NCBI GenBank assembly: GCA_039933785.1
Contig: JBDTNL010000037.1
Coordinates: 1-36,578, forward strand
DNA length: 36,578 nucleotides
Direction: 5' to 3'
Source: JBDTNL01 sp039933785
GTDB taxonomy: Bacteria; Acidobacteriota; Thermoanaerobaculia; Multivoradales; JAGPDF01
Numbering within the stretch: position 1 is the first letter of the stretch; each line of letters starts with the position of its first letter. The translations under genes and the position numbers were made by a program. The notes below the pieces were generated by a model. The model did no database searches and was not told where the DNA came from. It worked only from the letters and a program-made list of their open reading frames with translations. Shown here piece after piece: positions 1-7,901 of the stretch.

Positions 1-1685
1 AAGCGCACCACGTGTCCGTCGTGCAAGCGCAGGAGGCCGCGGTCGGTGCCGATCCACATCGAGCCGTCGGGGTCCTCGAGGAACGAGAAACCCTGCGCGG
101 TGAGCGCCCCCTCGGCGGTCTCGAGCATGCTGGCCCGGCCATCGCGCACCTGGCAGATGCCGCTGGTAGTGCCTACCCAAAGGGTGCCGTCGTGGCTTTC
201 GTAGAGCGCCTTCACGTCTCCCGCGGCATTCGGCAGCGGGATCCGTTCCGGGCGGCCGCGGGAGGCCCTGGACCCGCGAGAATTGTCCGGCGCGAGGCGG
301 TACAGCCCGACCTCATTGGTCCCGATCCACAGGCTTCCGTCCTGGCGCTCGACCAGCGCCGAGACCACGTTCGACACCAAGCCGTCGCGCTTCGATAGAA
401 CCTCGAACCTCGCGCCCGTTCCTCCGACGATGCGATGCGCCAGGCCGCCGCCGTTGGTGCCGATCCACAGGCTGCCATCCCGGGCCTCGAGCAGCGAGCG
501 CACGTAGTCGTTGGGCAGGCCATCGCGGGTCGAGAACACCTGGGCCTGGCCGTTCTCGAGACGCGCCAGGCCGCCGCCGTCGGTGCCCACCCAGATGGCG
601 CCGTTGCGATCCTCGAGCGCCACCCGCACATTGGGGTTCGCCAGACCGTGCTCGGGACCGTAGGTACTGAACTTCTGCTCCCGCAACACGGCGAGGCCGC
701 CGCCGTTGGTGCCGATCCAGATCGACCCTTCGTGATCCTCGGCGAAGGAGCGGATCAGATTCGCCGGCAGCCCGTTGCGGCTGTCCAGGGTCTCGATGTG
801 GCCCTGGCCGAGTCGCGAGATGCCGCCGCCTTCGGTGCCCACCCAGACCGCGCCTTGGCTATCCACCAGCAACGCGCGTACCGCGTTGCCGGCCAGACCG
901 TCGGCGGTGGTGAGCACCCGGATCTTGCCCGCCGCGAGGATCGCCAAGCCTCCGCCTTCGGTGCCGACATAAACCACTCCGGAGCCGTCGGTCGCCAGGG
1001 CCCGAACGTCGTTGCTCGGCAGGCCCTCGATCGTGGTCAGGCGCTCGAACTTGCCGTTGCGCCGCACCAGCAGGCCCACCTGGGTCGCCACCCAGAGACT
1101 CCCCTCGCGATCGAGAGTGAGCGAACGCGCGCGGACGGCAACCACGCCATCTTCCACTGGGTTCACGGTCTCGAAGCGCTCACCCACCCGATGCGAGAGG
1201 CCCGAGTTGGTCCCCACCCACAGTGTGCCATCGCGATCCTCCTGCAGGGCCAGCACGAAGTTGTCCGCCAAGCCGTCTTCGGTCGTGTAGAGGTGAAAGG
1301 CGCCGTCCTGGTAGCGCACCAGTCCGCTGCCGTTGGTGCCGATCCAAAGCGCGCCCGAGCGGCTCTCGTACATTGCCATGGCGCCGTGCGAGCCGGCGCC
1401 GGCGAGCGCGGTCAGATCGAAGGTGGTGAAGGTCGCGCCGTCGAAGCGCACCAAGCCTTCGAACGTGCCCACCCAGAGATAGCCGTCGCGGGTCTGGTAC
1501 ACGGCGGGCACCGTTGCCTGCGGCAGCTCGTCGATCCAGCTCGCGATGCCGAAGTCGCCGAGCGGCTTGTGCGCTTCGAGCGCCCACCCGGCCCGCGACA
1601 GGGCGAGGTCGACGAGAGCCATCGCCAGCAGCGTCAGGATTCTGAGCGATCGGCCGCGGACACGGCGGGGGTTCGCGGCGGGCAT
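1..1685 (-). CDS. Reg_prop beta-propeller sensor protein, N-terminal part (runs off left edge)
   Basis: The minus strand reads open from an ATG at 1685 to the window edge, 561 codons without a stop. The protein begins with a basic stretch and a hydrophobic segment (about residues 14-32), consistent with a signal peptide or membrane anchor. It then shows twelve repeats of about 42 residues, each centred on a W(V/I)GT motif followed by GGL or a similar turn and an LED/LxD...G(S/A/T)(L/I/M)W segment. This is the two-component-regulator propeller (Reg_prop) signature. Family members are periplasmic ligand-binding propellers, usually fourteen blades in two rings, followed by a Y_Y_Y domain, one membrane helix and a histidine kinase or GGDEF output. 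The output domain lies outside the window, so its type is unknown. The gene is divergent from the DUF4097-like gene at 1786. Family assignment is firm; ligand and output are not visible. Confidence 0.9.
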   Translation of the reverse strand, partial: MPAANPRRVRGRSLRILTLLAMALVDLALSRAGWALEAHKPLGDFGIASWIDELPQATVPAVYQTRDGYLWVGTFEGLVRFDGATFTTFDLTALAGAGSHGAMAMYESRSGALWIGTNGSGLVRYQDGAFHLYTTEDGLADNFVLALQEDRDGTLWVGTNSGLSHRVGERFETVNPVEDGVVAVRARSLTLDREGSLWVATQVGLLVRRNGKFERLTTIEGLPSNDVRALATDGSGVVYVGTEGGGLAILAAGKIRVLTTADGLAGNAVRALLVDSQGAVWVGTEGGGISRLGQGHIETLDSRNGLPANLIRSFAEDHEGSIWIGTNGGGLAVLREQKFSTYGPEHGLANPNVRVALEDRNGAIWVGTDGGGLARLENGQAQVFSTRDGLPNDYVRSLLEARDGSLWIGTNGGGLAHRIVGGTGARFEVLSKRDGLVSNVVSALVERQDGSLWIGTNEVGLYRLAPDNSRGSRASRGRPERIPLPNAAGDVKALYESHDGTLWVGTTSGICQVRDGRASMLETAEGALTAQGFSFLEDPDGSMWIGTDRGLLRLHDGHVVR

Positions 1686-1710
1686 AGTTTCGATGGGCAA
1701 TTCTCCCACA

Positions 1711-1743
1711 GCCGGGCCCGAGAGCCGTGAAACTTGGCCCGGC
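1711..1743. repeat. Inverted repeat in divergent promoter region
   Basis: GCCGGGCC (1711-1718) and GGCCCGGC (1736-1743) form perfect 8-bp arms with a 17-bp spacer. They lie in the 100-bp gap between the divergent propeller-sensor gene and the DUF4097-like gene. It could be an operator or a cruciform. In GC-rich DNA an 8-bp GC-only dyad can also arise by chance, so the functional reading is weak. Confidence 0.3.
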
Positions 1744-1785
1744 GTTCGGCCGTAGTGCCGGTCAGACCTCGAAGGAGAGATCCCC

Positions 1786-2439
1786 ATGATGCTTCGTCGG
1801 CTGCCGCAAGTTGCCCTAATGCTCATCCTCGCCACCGCCCCCCGCGCCTGGGCCACCTCGCGCGACCTCGCCGCCACCGTCCCGCTGGGCGATGCCCAGA
1901 CCATCCGCCTCGAACTGCCGATCGGCGAGATCGAGGTTCGCGGCGACGGCGCCGGCGAGCTCCGCGCCGAGCTCGAAGTGCGCTGCGATCCGCGCCGCGA
2001 CTGCGGACAGCGCCTCGACGGTGTGCACCTCGACACCCACCGGGAAGGTAGAGAGCTGCGCTTCGCGGTGCACGGCTACCCGCGACTCTTGCGCAGCGCG
2101 GGTATGGAGGTGCGGGGCGTGGTCCATGTGCCGGCCAGCGCTGCGCTCGATATCGACATGAGGATTGGCGAGCTTCACCTCTCGGAGCTCGACCTGCGCA
2201 ACGACGTGCACATCGACATGGGCGTCGGCAAGGTCAGGGTCGCGCTGCCGGAACATCGCCTGCGCCGCGTCAAGCTCGACTCGGGGATTGGCGACGCCCG
2301 CCTGCGCACCCGGTCCGAACGCCTCGAGGCCAGCCGCTCGCTGCTCATCGGCGCCAAGCTCGACTGGCGGCGCGGCACCGGAGAGTCGACGTTGGCTGTC
2401 GATCTCGGCATCGGTGAGGTCACCGTCGAGCTCGACTGA
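1786..2439 (+). CDS. Secreted DUF4097-like beta-repeat protein
   Basis: This is a 217-residue protein with a clear signal peptide: a basic start, a hydrophobic core around residues 7-18, and a cleavage site near AWA-TS at about residue 24. The mature part is a series of short beta-strand repeats rich in alternating Asp and hydrophobic residues (IGEIEVRG, IGELHLSEL, VGKVRVAL, IGEVTVELD). This pattern is typical of the DUF4097 'putative adhesin' right-handed beta-helix family. Two cysteines (about residues 67 and 73) could form a disulfide. The start is supported by a GAAGGAGAG ribosome-binding site at 1771-1779, seven bases upstream. A GMC oxidoreductase gene follows after 76 bp. No enzymatic motif is visible; the protein is probably periplasmic or surface-located, and its role is unknown. 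Confidence 0.75.
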   Translation: MMLRRLPQVALMLILATAPRAWATSRDLAATVPLGDAQTIRLELPIGEIEVRGDGAGELRAELEVRCDPRRDCGQRLDGVHLDTHREGRELRFAVHGYPRLLRSAGMEVRGVVHVPASAALDIDMRIGELHLSELDLRNDVHIDMGVGKVRVALPEHRLRRVKLDSGIGDARLRTRSERLEASRSLLIGAKLDWRRGTGESTLAVDLGIGEVTVELD

Positions 2440-2515
2440 GCTCCGACATCGAGCTTCATGCCGCATTGCGGCGCAACAGTGGCGCAGTGCGGCAAAAGGC
2501 GGTAGTGTCCGCGCC

Positions 2516-4180
2516 ATGGTGCGGGACGAGGTCTTCGACTTCATCATCGTCGGCTCCGGTTTCGGCGGCAGCGTCTCGGCGCTGCGCCTGGCCGAAAAAG
2601 GCTATCGCGTGCTGGTGGTCGAGACCGGCAAGCGCTGGCGCACCGAGGACTTCCCCACCACCAATTGGAAGCTCACCAAGTTTCTCTGGATGCCGTCGCT
2701 GTTTTGCTACGGCATCCAGCGGCTGACTCTGCTCAAGGACATGCTGGTGCTCTCCGGCGCCGGCGTGGGCGGCGGCTCGCTGGTCTACGCCAACACGCTG
2801 CTGGTGCCTCCGGACTCGGCCTTCGAGCGCGGCAACTGGCCTCAGGGCACGGACTGGAAGGCGGCGCTCGCGCCGCACTACGAGACCGCCAAGCGCATTC
2901 TCGGCGTGACCAAGAATCCGCACCTCTGGGCGGGCGACAAGATGCTGCTCGAGTTCGCGAAGTCGATCGGCAAAGCGGACACCTTCGAGCGCACCGACGT
3001 CGCGGTGCTCTTCGGCGACCGCCCGGGGCAGGCGGTGGGCGATCCCTATTTCGGCGGCGAGGGGCCCGAGCGCTCGACCTGTACGTACTGCGGCGGCTGC
3101 ATGGTGGGCTGCAGGCACGGCGCCAAGAACACGCTCGACAAGAACTATCTCTACTTCGCCGAGAAGCTCGGCGCCGAAGTGCTGCCGGAAACCGAGGTCG
3201 AGCTCATCGAGCGCGATCCGACAACCGGGGGCTATGCATTGCGCACCAAACGCTCGACCCGCACATTATTTCGGCAGCGCCAGACGCTCCGCGCACGGGC
3301 CGTCATCCTCTCCGCCGGCGCCTTGGGAAGCACCAACCTATTGCTGCGCTGCAAGGAGCGCGGCGCCCTGCCCGACCTCTCGCCGGCGCTCGGCAGCTAC
3401 GTGCGCACCAACAGCGAGGTGATCTGCGGCTCGACGGCGCGGCGTGACGACGTCGACTACTCGCAGGGGATCGCGATCGCGAGCGGCTTTTTCGCCGCCC
3501 CGGACACCTACATCGAAGTGGTGCGCTATCCCGAGGGCTCGGACGCCATGGGCGGCCTCGGTACGCTGCTCACCGACGGCGGCTCGCGGCTCACTCGGCC
3601 GCTCAAGTGGCTCGGCATGTGCCTGCGGCATCCGGTGGACTTCTTGCGCACACTGGTGCCCTTTGGATGGGCCCGGCGCTCGACCATCCTGCTGGTCATG
3701 CAAAGCCTCGACAACTCGCTCAAGTTGGTGCGCAAGCGTCCGTTTTACTGGCCGTTCAAGCGCGTCCTCACTAGCCAGCAGGACCCGACGCAGCCGCCCA
3801 TCCCGACCTTCATCCCGGTGGCGAACCAGGCGGCGCGCGACCTCGCGCAGCGCACCGATGGTTTCCCCTCGAGCTCGATCAACGAAGTGTTGCTCAACGT
3901 CCCCACGACCGCGCACATTCTCGGCGGCGCGAGCATGGGTTCGAGCTCAGCGGACGGCGTGATCGATGGCCAGAATCGCGTGTACGGCTACGAAAATCTC
4001 TACGTGATCGACGGCTCGATGATCCCCAGCAACCTCGGAGTCAATCCCAGCCTGACCATCACCGCCATGGCGGAGCACGCGATGAGCCACATCCCGCGGA
4101 AGGACCCGGCGCGGGAACTGCTCCCTCTCCCCGCCCCAGCCCGGGCCGCCGCGGCCGCAGCGCCGAGCGCAGGCGTCTAG
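2516..4180 (+). CDS. GMC family oxidoreductase, cholesterol-oxidase-like
   Basis: This is a 554-residue FAD enzyme. The N-terminus carries the dinucleotide-binding motif (IIVGSGFGGSVSALRLAEKG, residues 9-28) ending in an acidic residue for ribose (VVET). A second FAD contact region, GAGVGGGSLVYANTL, lies near residue 81. The C-terminus has the GMC signature: HILGGASMG, then YVIDGSMIP and GVNPSLTITAMAE. This arrangement matches the cholesterol oxidase / ChoD branch, which oxidises 3-beta-hydroxysterols or related alcohols with oxygen or another acceptor. A Cys-rich segment at residues 188-199 (CTYCGGCMVGC) is also usual in that branch. The reading frame is open further upstream, but residue 1 (ATG 2516) sits just before the Rossmann fold and the upstream part overlaps the DUF4097-like gene out of frame. 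No signal peptide is seen. Substrate is not determined; a non-sterol alcohol is possible. Confidence 0.85.
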   Translation: MVRDEVFDFIIVGSGFGGSVSALRLAEKGYRVLVVETGKRWRTEDFPTTNWKLTKFLWMPSLFCYGIQRLTLLKDMLVLSGAGVGGGSLVYANTLLVPPDSAFERGNWPQGTDWKAALAPHYETAKRILGVTKNPHLWAGDKMLLEFAKSIGKADTFERTDVAVLFGDRPGQAVGDPYFGGEGPERSTCTYCGGCMVGCRHGAKNTLDKNYLYFAEKLGAEVLPETEVELIERDPTTGGYALRTKRSTRTLFRQRQTLRARAVILSAGALGSTNLLLRCKERGALPDLSPALGSYVRTNSEVICGSTARRDDVDYSQGIAIASGFFAAPDTYIEVVRYPEGSDAMGGLGTLLTDGGSRLTRPLKWLGMCLRHPVDFLRTLVPFGWARRSTILLVMQSLDNSLKLVRKRPFYWPFKRVLTSQQDPTQPPIPTFIPVANQAARDLAQRTDGFPSSSINEVLLNVPTTAHILGGASMGSSSADGVIDGQNRVYGYENLYVIDGSMIPSNLGVNPSLTITAMAEHAMSHIPRKDPARELLPLPAPARAAAAAAPSAGV

Positions 4181-4186
4181 GCGCGT

Positions 4187-5236
4187 CTACGAGATCTCGA
4201 CGCGATTGCGGCCGCCGCTCTTGGCGCGATAGAGCGCCCCATCGGCACGCTGCACGAGTGTCTCGGGATCGTAGTCGCCGGTCGTCCACGCGGCGACGCC
4301 GATAGAGATCGTGGCGCCACCGGGCCTCCCGTCGCGCAGATCGAGCTCGAGTACGCGAAGACGCAGGCGCTCCGCCACCGCCCGCGCGCCATCGATCTCG
4401 AGTCCGGGCAAAACCACGCCGAATTCCTCGCCGCCGAACCGCGCCACCAGCGCACCGGTCCGCGCCAGCGCGCCTTCGAGCGCCAAGGCAACGCGACGCA
4501 AGCAATCATCTCCGTGGAGATGGCCGCGCTCGTCGTTCAGCACCTTGAAATGGTCGAGGTCGGCGAGTAGCAGTGACAGAGAGCCACCGTGGTCGCGGAC
4601 CCGCGCCGACTCCTCGGCCAAGGCCTCGTCGAATCGGCGGCGATTGGCGAGACCGGTGAGCGAATCGCGGTGCGACAGACGGCCGAGCTCGCGATTGAGC
4701 CCTTCGAGCGTCTCATTCACACGCGCCATTCGAATGGCGCCCGCGACCTGTACCGCGAGTTGATCGAACACCTGCCGCGCGTACTCGGTGAAGGTGTCTT
4801 CGCGCGTGCTTTCGAGATTGAGCACGCCGAGGACCTGGCCGCGGAAACGAATCGGCGTGATGTACTCCGAGCGCACGGCTGGGTTGCCCACCAGGTAGTC
4901 GAAATCGTTGGCCGTATCGGAGATCAGCTGCGCTTCACCGGTACGGGCGCAGCGGCCGCACGCTCCCATGGTCACGGGCCAAACCGCGCTGCCGTTTGGG
5001 GGCACCAGCACGAGGTCGCCCGCACACACCTCGGTGACGAAGTTTTCGCAGGTGGCATCGACGAGCAGGATGCTGGCCACACCGACCGGCAAGCGCTCGG
5101 CGATGTACCGGACGACGCTCTGCAGAAGCTCCGAAAGATTCTCCTCCTCCAGCGCCACGCGGGAGACCTGCGACAGCATCTCCATGAGGTCGGCGTGCTG
5201 GCGAAGCTCGCGCAGCGAGCGATCGGTCTCGGGCAC
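4187..5236 (-). CDS. GAF-GGDEF diguanylate cyclase
   Basis: This 349-residue protein makes cyclic di-GMP. A GAF domain (about residues 25-170) is joined by a coiled-coil linker to a GGDEF domain (about 185-345). The active-site loop is GGEEF (268-272), and the metal/substrate motif DLDHFKVLND is present (227-236). The product-inhibition site is degenerate: the position that normally reads RxxD reads RTGA (260-263), so feedback inhibition is probably lost. The GAF domain carries C63, C71 and a CxxC pair (C93/C96), which might serve as a redox or metal sensor (inference). The start is GTG 5236, nine bases after the stop of the carotenoid oxygenase gene, so it is probably the last gene of the ACP-KS-CLF-oxygenase operon. 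The gene converges on the GMC gene, with six bases between stops. Confidence 0.93.
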   Translation of the reverse strand: MPETDRSLRELRQHADLMEMLSQVSRVALEEENLSELLQSVVRYIAERLPVGVASILLVDATCENFVTEVCAGDLVLVPPNGSAVWPVTMGACGRCARTGEAQLISDTANDFDYLVGNPAVRSEYITPIRFRGQVLGVLNLESTREDTFTEYARQVFDQLAVQVAGAIRMARVNETLEGLNRELGRLSHRDSLTGLANRRRFDEALAEESARVRDHGGSLSLLLADLDHFKVLNDERGHLHGDDCLRRVALALEGALARTGALVARFGGEEFGVVLPGLEIDGARAVAERLRLRVLELDLRDGRPGGATISIGVAAWTTGDYDPETLVQRADGALYRAKSGGRNRVEIS

Positions 5237-5245
5237 CAGGGCAAT

Positions 5246-6673
5246 CTAGCTCAAGGAGGCGGGCGTCCACACACCGTGGAACATCGGCGGGACGGCGTGC
5301 GGTAGACGCCAGCGCGCCGTCGGTCCGCGCGCGACATCGGTACCGGAGAAGAGCAGCGCTTCGGTCGCCGAGCGCCCGGCATCGAACGCCAGGCAGAGGA
5401 TGAACACCGAGCCATCCGCGCGCCTCGCCACCAAGGGCTCGCTCGCGAGATGAAGTCCGCGCGGCGCGCGGTACACGCCGGTGACGCCGTGGCTCCAATC
5501 GAGCGCCACCAGCTCGTCGAAGAATTTCCGGCCGGGCATACCGGTCGAGGAGATCCCCAGCATCCAGAACTTCTCGTACGGCAGCAACGCATCCTCGGAC
5601 GCCAGGCTGGGGAAGTCGGGCGCCCGATCGTAGGCGAGCTCGATTCGCTCGAGCAGACGCGGCCCGTTCGCGGCCGCGGGGTCGACGCGCATTCGTACCG
5701 GTCGACCTCGCGCCACATCTTTGAAGAGATCCGGAATCACCTCGTACTGGTCGTACACCGGGCGGTCGAGCTCGATGACATCGATCACCAGATCACCGTT
5801 CTGTTCGAACGCGTTGATCATATGGAGGCAGTAGCGTTCGCCGAGTGGTACCTCGCCGACCCGCGCGAAGTCGCTCCGGCGGACGATCAGCAGACGGCTG
5901 CCGAGCTCCGGCTTCCATGCCAGCGCCTCGCGGACGCTGGCGCCCTCGTGCAGCAAGGCCGCGGCGTCGAGCACGTAGGGGCTGACGTAGAAAATCGCAA
6001 ACTCTGGGCTGATGCCGAAGTCGTGGATCGTGCACGCGTAGGGCAGCGGCACGCGGGCGCGCCGGGTGAGCGCGCCCTGGGCATCGAAGCAATAGAGATG
6101 CACCAGCGGCGCGGCCGCCGCGAACGAGACGCCGAAGGCGAACATCTCGCCGCTCGAGCGATCGAAGCAAGGGTGCGCCGAGAACGGGCTCACCGCGTTC
6201 AACGCGTTGCCGAAAGTGTGCTCGCCGAGCGTCTCGAGGGTCGAGGCGTCGAGCGACCAAGGCAGCCCCTGCTCGCCGAACGCGAGGAGCGTGTCCGCGA
6301 ACGGATAGACGCTGACGTTGACCGGCGAGGCGAGGCCGAGCCCCATTTGAAGACGATCGCCGTCGAAGCGAGTGCCGAAGGCGCGATAGACCGCGCGCCC
6401 GGCCGCCTCCTCTTCGGTTCGCTTCACGCTGCGCACGAACCGGCTCGAGAATCGCGGGGTGCCACCGAAGGTCAAAGAGCTGATCAGTCCATCGCCGTCG
6501 AGCCAATGGCGATAGCGCAAGCCGCCGCGGACGAAGTGCCCAGGGCCGTTCCAGTACGCCGTACCCGAAAACCCCGAAGGCAGGGCGCCTTCGACGAGTA
6601 CCGCCGGGCCGTCTCCCTCGACGGCATCGAGCGCGAAGGCACCTTCGATGCCCGGTGCTAGGTCGGCGGCCAT
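5246..6673 (-). CDS. Carotenoid oxygenase (RPE65/CCD family)
   Basis: This 475-residue protein is of normal length for the carotenoid cleavage dioxygenase family, which uses a non-haem Fe(II) held by four histidines to cleave a C=C bond of carotenoids, apocarotenoids or stilbenes. All four expected histidines can be placed: H167 (SAHPCFD), H217 (TIHDFGIS), H284 (CLHMINAF) and H466 (MFHGVWTP). The N-terminal GTAYWNGPGHF and WLDGDGLI segments are family-typical. The ATG at 6673 starts 16 bp after the stop of the CLF-like ketosynthase gene, with a GAGAG ribosome-binding site. No carotenoid biosynthesis gene is nearby. The substrate could therefore be a carotenoid made elsewhere, or a polyene from the adjacent ketosynthase genes (inference). 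Confidence 0.92.
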   Translation of the reverse strand: MAADLAPGIEGAFALDAVEGDGPAVLVEGALPSGFSGTAYWNGPGHFVRGGLRYRHWLDGDGLISSLTFGGTPRFSSRFVRSVKRTEEEAAGRAVYRAFGTRFDGDRLQMGLGLASPVNVSVYPFADTLLAFGEQGLPWSLDASTLETLGEHTFGNALNAVSPFSAHPCFDRSSGEMFAFGVSFAAAAPLVHLYCFDAQGALTRRARVPLPYACTIHDFGISPEFAIFYVSPYVLDAAALLHEGASVREALAWKPELGSRLLIVRRSDFARVGEVPLGERYCLHMINAFEQNGDLVIDVIELDRPVYDQYEVIPDLFKDVARGRPVRMRVDPAAANGPRLLERIELAYDRAPDFPSLASEDALLPYEKFWMLGISSTGMPGRKFFDELVALDWSHGVTGVYRAPRGLHLASEPLVARRADGSVFILCLAFDAGRSATEALLFSGTDVARGPTARWRLPHAVPPMFHGVWTPASLS

Positions 6674-6689
6674 CGTCTCTCAACTGTCC

Positions 6690-7901
6690 TTACGCCGCGC
6701 GGCGTGCGGTCACGACCAAGGCGGCCGCCTGGCCGTCGGCATCGAGCGCCGTGACCAGTCCGTGCCGAGCCGCCAACGGTCGCGTTGAAGTCGCCGCGGA
6801 CAGTCCAAGGTCCGGGTCGATGGCGTCCGCGCCAGGAAAACCGGGAATCTGACCGTGGCGAATCGCCCCCATCAACGCCACAGTTTGAAGCGCTGCCGCC
6901 GCGCCGAGGCTTTCCCCGAGTTGGCCCTTGACCGCCATCACCGGAACGCCCCCCGAACGCGTGCCGAGCGCCAACCCCAGGGCCCGGGCCTCGGCGGCGT
7001 CGAGCAGCGGATCGCCGCTCGCGCCGGTGCTCACCAGGTCGATGGCCTCGGGCCCCAGCCCGGCCGCGGCGAGCGCCTCGCCGATGGCGTCCGCGAGTGC
7101 CATGGCCAGTGCGATCTCGCTGTCCCGGCCCGGGCCGAAGCCCAGACCGTGGCCGAGGATCTCGCCCAGCACGATGGCGTTGCGGGCCGCCGCCGATCCC
7201 GCGCGTTCGAGCACCAGCAGCGCGGCGCCCTCGCCGAGAGCGCCGCCATCGCGATCGCGCGCCAGCGGCCGCGGCTGCGTCGACAGAGTACGCAGACGAG
7301 AGAATCCGAGCAGCGCCTCGAAGCTAAGCTCCTCCGCGCCGCCCGCCAGCAGCGCGTCGAAGTGACCCCCGCGCAGCTGATCGTAGGCGTAGCCCAGAGC
7401 TTGCGCGCCGGCGCTCGAGCCGCCCGCGATGGTGGCGTTCGCGCCGCGCAAGCCGTGCCAGATGGCGGCATGTCCGGCGGCGGCATTGATCACGCTGTTG
7501 GCGAAATCGAGCGGACTGACATAACTCGGACCGGCGGTCAGAGCGCGGCGGTCGAACTCGGCGATCGTGCGGACGCTGCCGAACATGGTGCCCAACGCCA
7601 GCCCGGCGGCGCCGCGGCGCTCGCTCTCCTCGGCGGTGTCGAGGCCGGCATTGGCCAAGGCCAGCGTGGCCGCCGAGGTCGCCAGACGCGAGGTGCGGTC
7701 GAGCGGCCGCAGGTTGCCGTCGCCGAGGTACGCCGCCGCGTCGAAGTCCGGGATCGAGCCCACCATCGAGTCCGAAAGACCCGGCTCCGCGGAGGGTCGA
7801 AGGCCGCTGGTGCCGGCGCAGAGGGCGGCATGCAGCGCGGCGGGATCGGCGCCGAGGGGAGACACCACGCCGATGCCGGTGATCACTACCCGTTCGCTCA
7901 T
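6690..7901 (-). CDS. Ketosynthase-like chain-length factor (catalytic triad lost)
   Basis: This 403-residue protein has a full thiolase-fold KS architecture and is clearly related to the KS encoded just upstream. Compared with that neighbour the catalytic positions are replaced: the Cys of TACSAG becomes Ser (S162, GGSSAG), the first His (AHGTGT) becomes Gly (G293, STGASG), and the second His (LGHTMGA) becomes Glu (E330, LGESLGA). Loss of Cys and both His is what is known for KS-beta/chain-length factors, which pair with an active KS-alpha and set chain length. The start ATG 7901 overlaps the KS stop as ATGA, and the longer open frame upstream lies inside the KS gene, so 7901 was chosen. It should act as an inactive heterodimer partner in the cytoplasm. 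Another possibility is a condensing-enzyme partner as in aryl-polyene clusters. Confidence 0.88.
   Translation of the reverse strand: MSERVVITGIGVVSPLGADPAALHAALCAGTSGLRPSAEPGLSDSMVGSIPDFDAAAYLGDGNLRPLDRTSRLATSAATLALANAGLDTAEESERRGAAGLALGTMFGSVRTIAEFDRRALTAGPSYVSPLDFANSVINAAAGHAAIWHGLRGANATIAGGSSAGAQALGYAYDQLRGGHFDALLAGGAEELSFEALLGFSRLRTLSTQPRPLARDRDGGALGEGAALLVLERAGSAAARNAIVLGEILGHGLGFGPGRDSEIALAMALADAIGEALAAAGLGPEAIDLVSTGASGDPLLDAAEARALGLALGTRSGGVPVMAVKGQLGESLGAAAALQTVALMGAIRHGQIPGFPGADAIDPDLGLSAATSTRPLAARHGLVTALDADGQAAALVVTARRAA

Noticed and set aside
435..1730. Long plus-strand open frame of 431 codons
   Set aside because: It is antisense to the Reg_prop sensor gene, in a phase kept open by GC-rich codon bias. 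The minus-strand translation shows clear propeller repeats and the plus-strand one does not.
5450..6661. Plus-strand open frame of 403 codons
   Set aside because: Antisense shadow of the carotenoid oxygenase gene; the minus-strand product has four conserved metal histidines.
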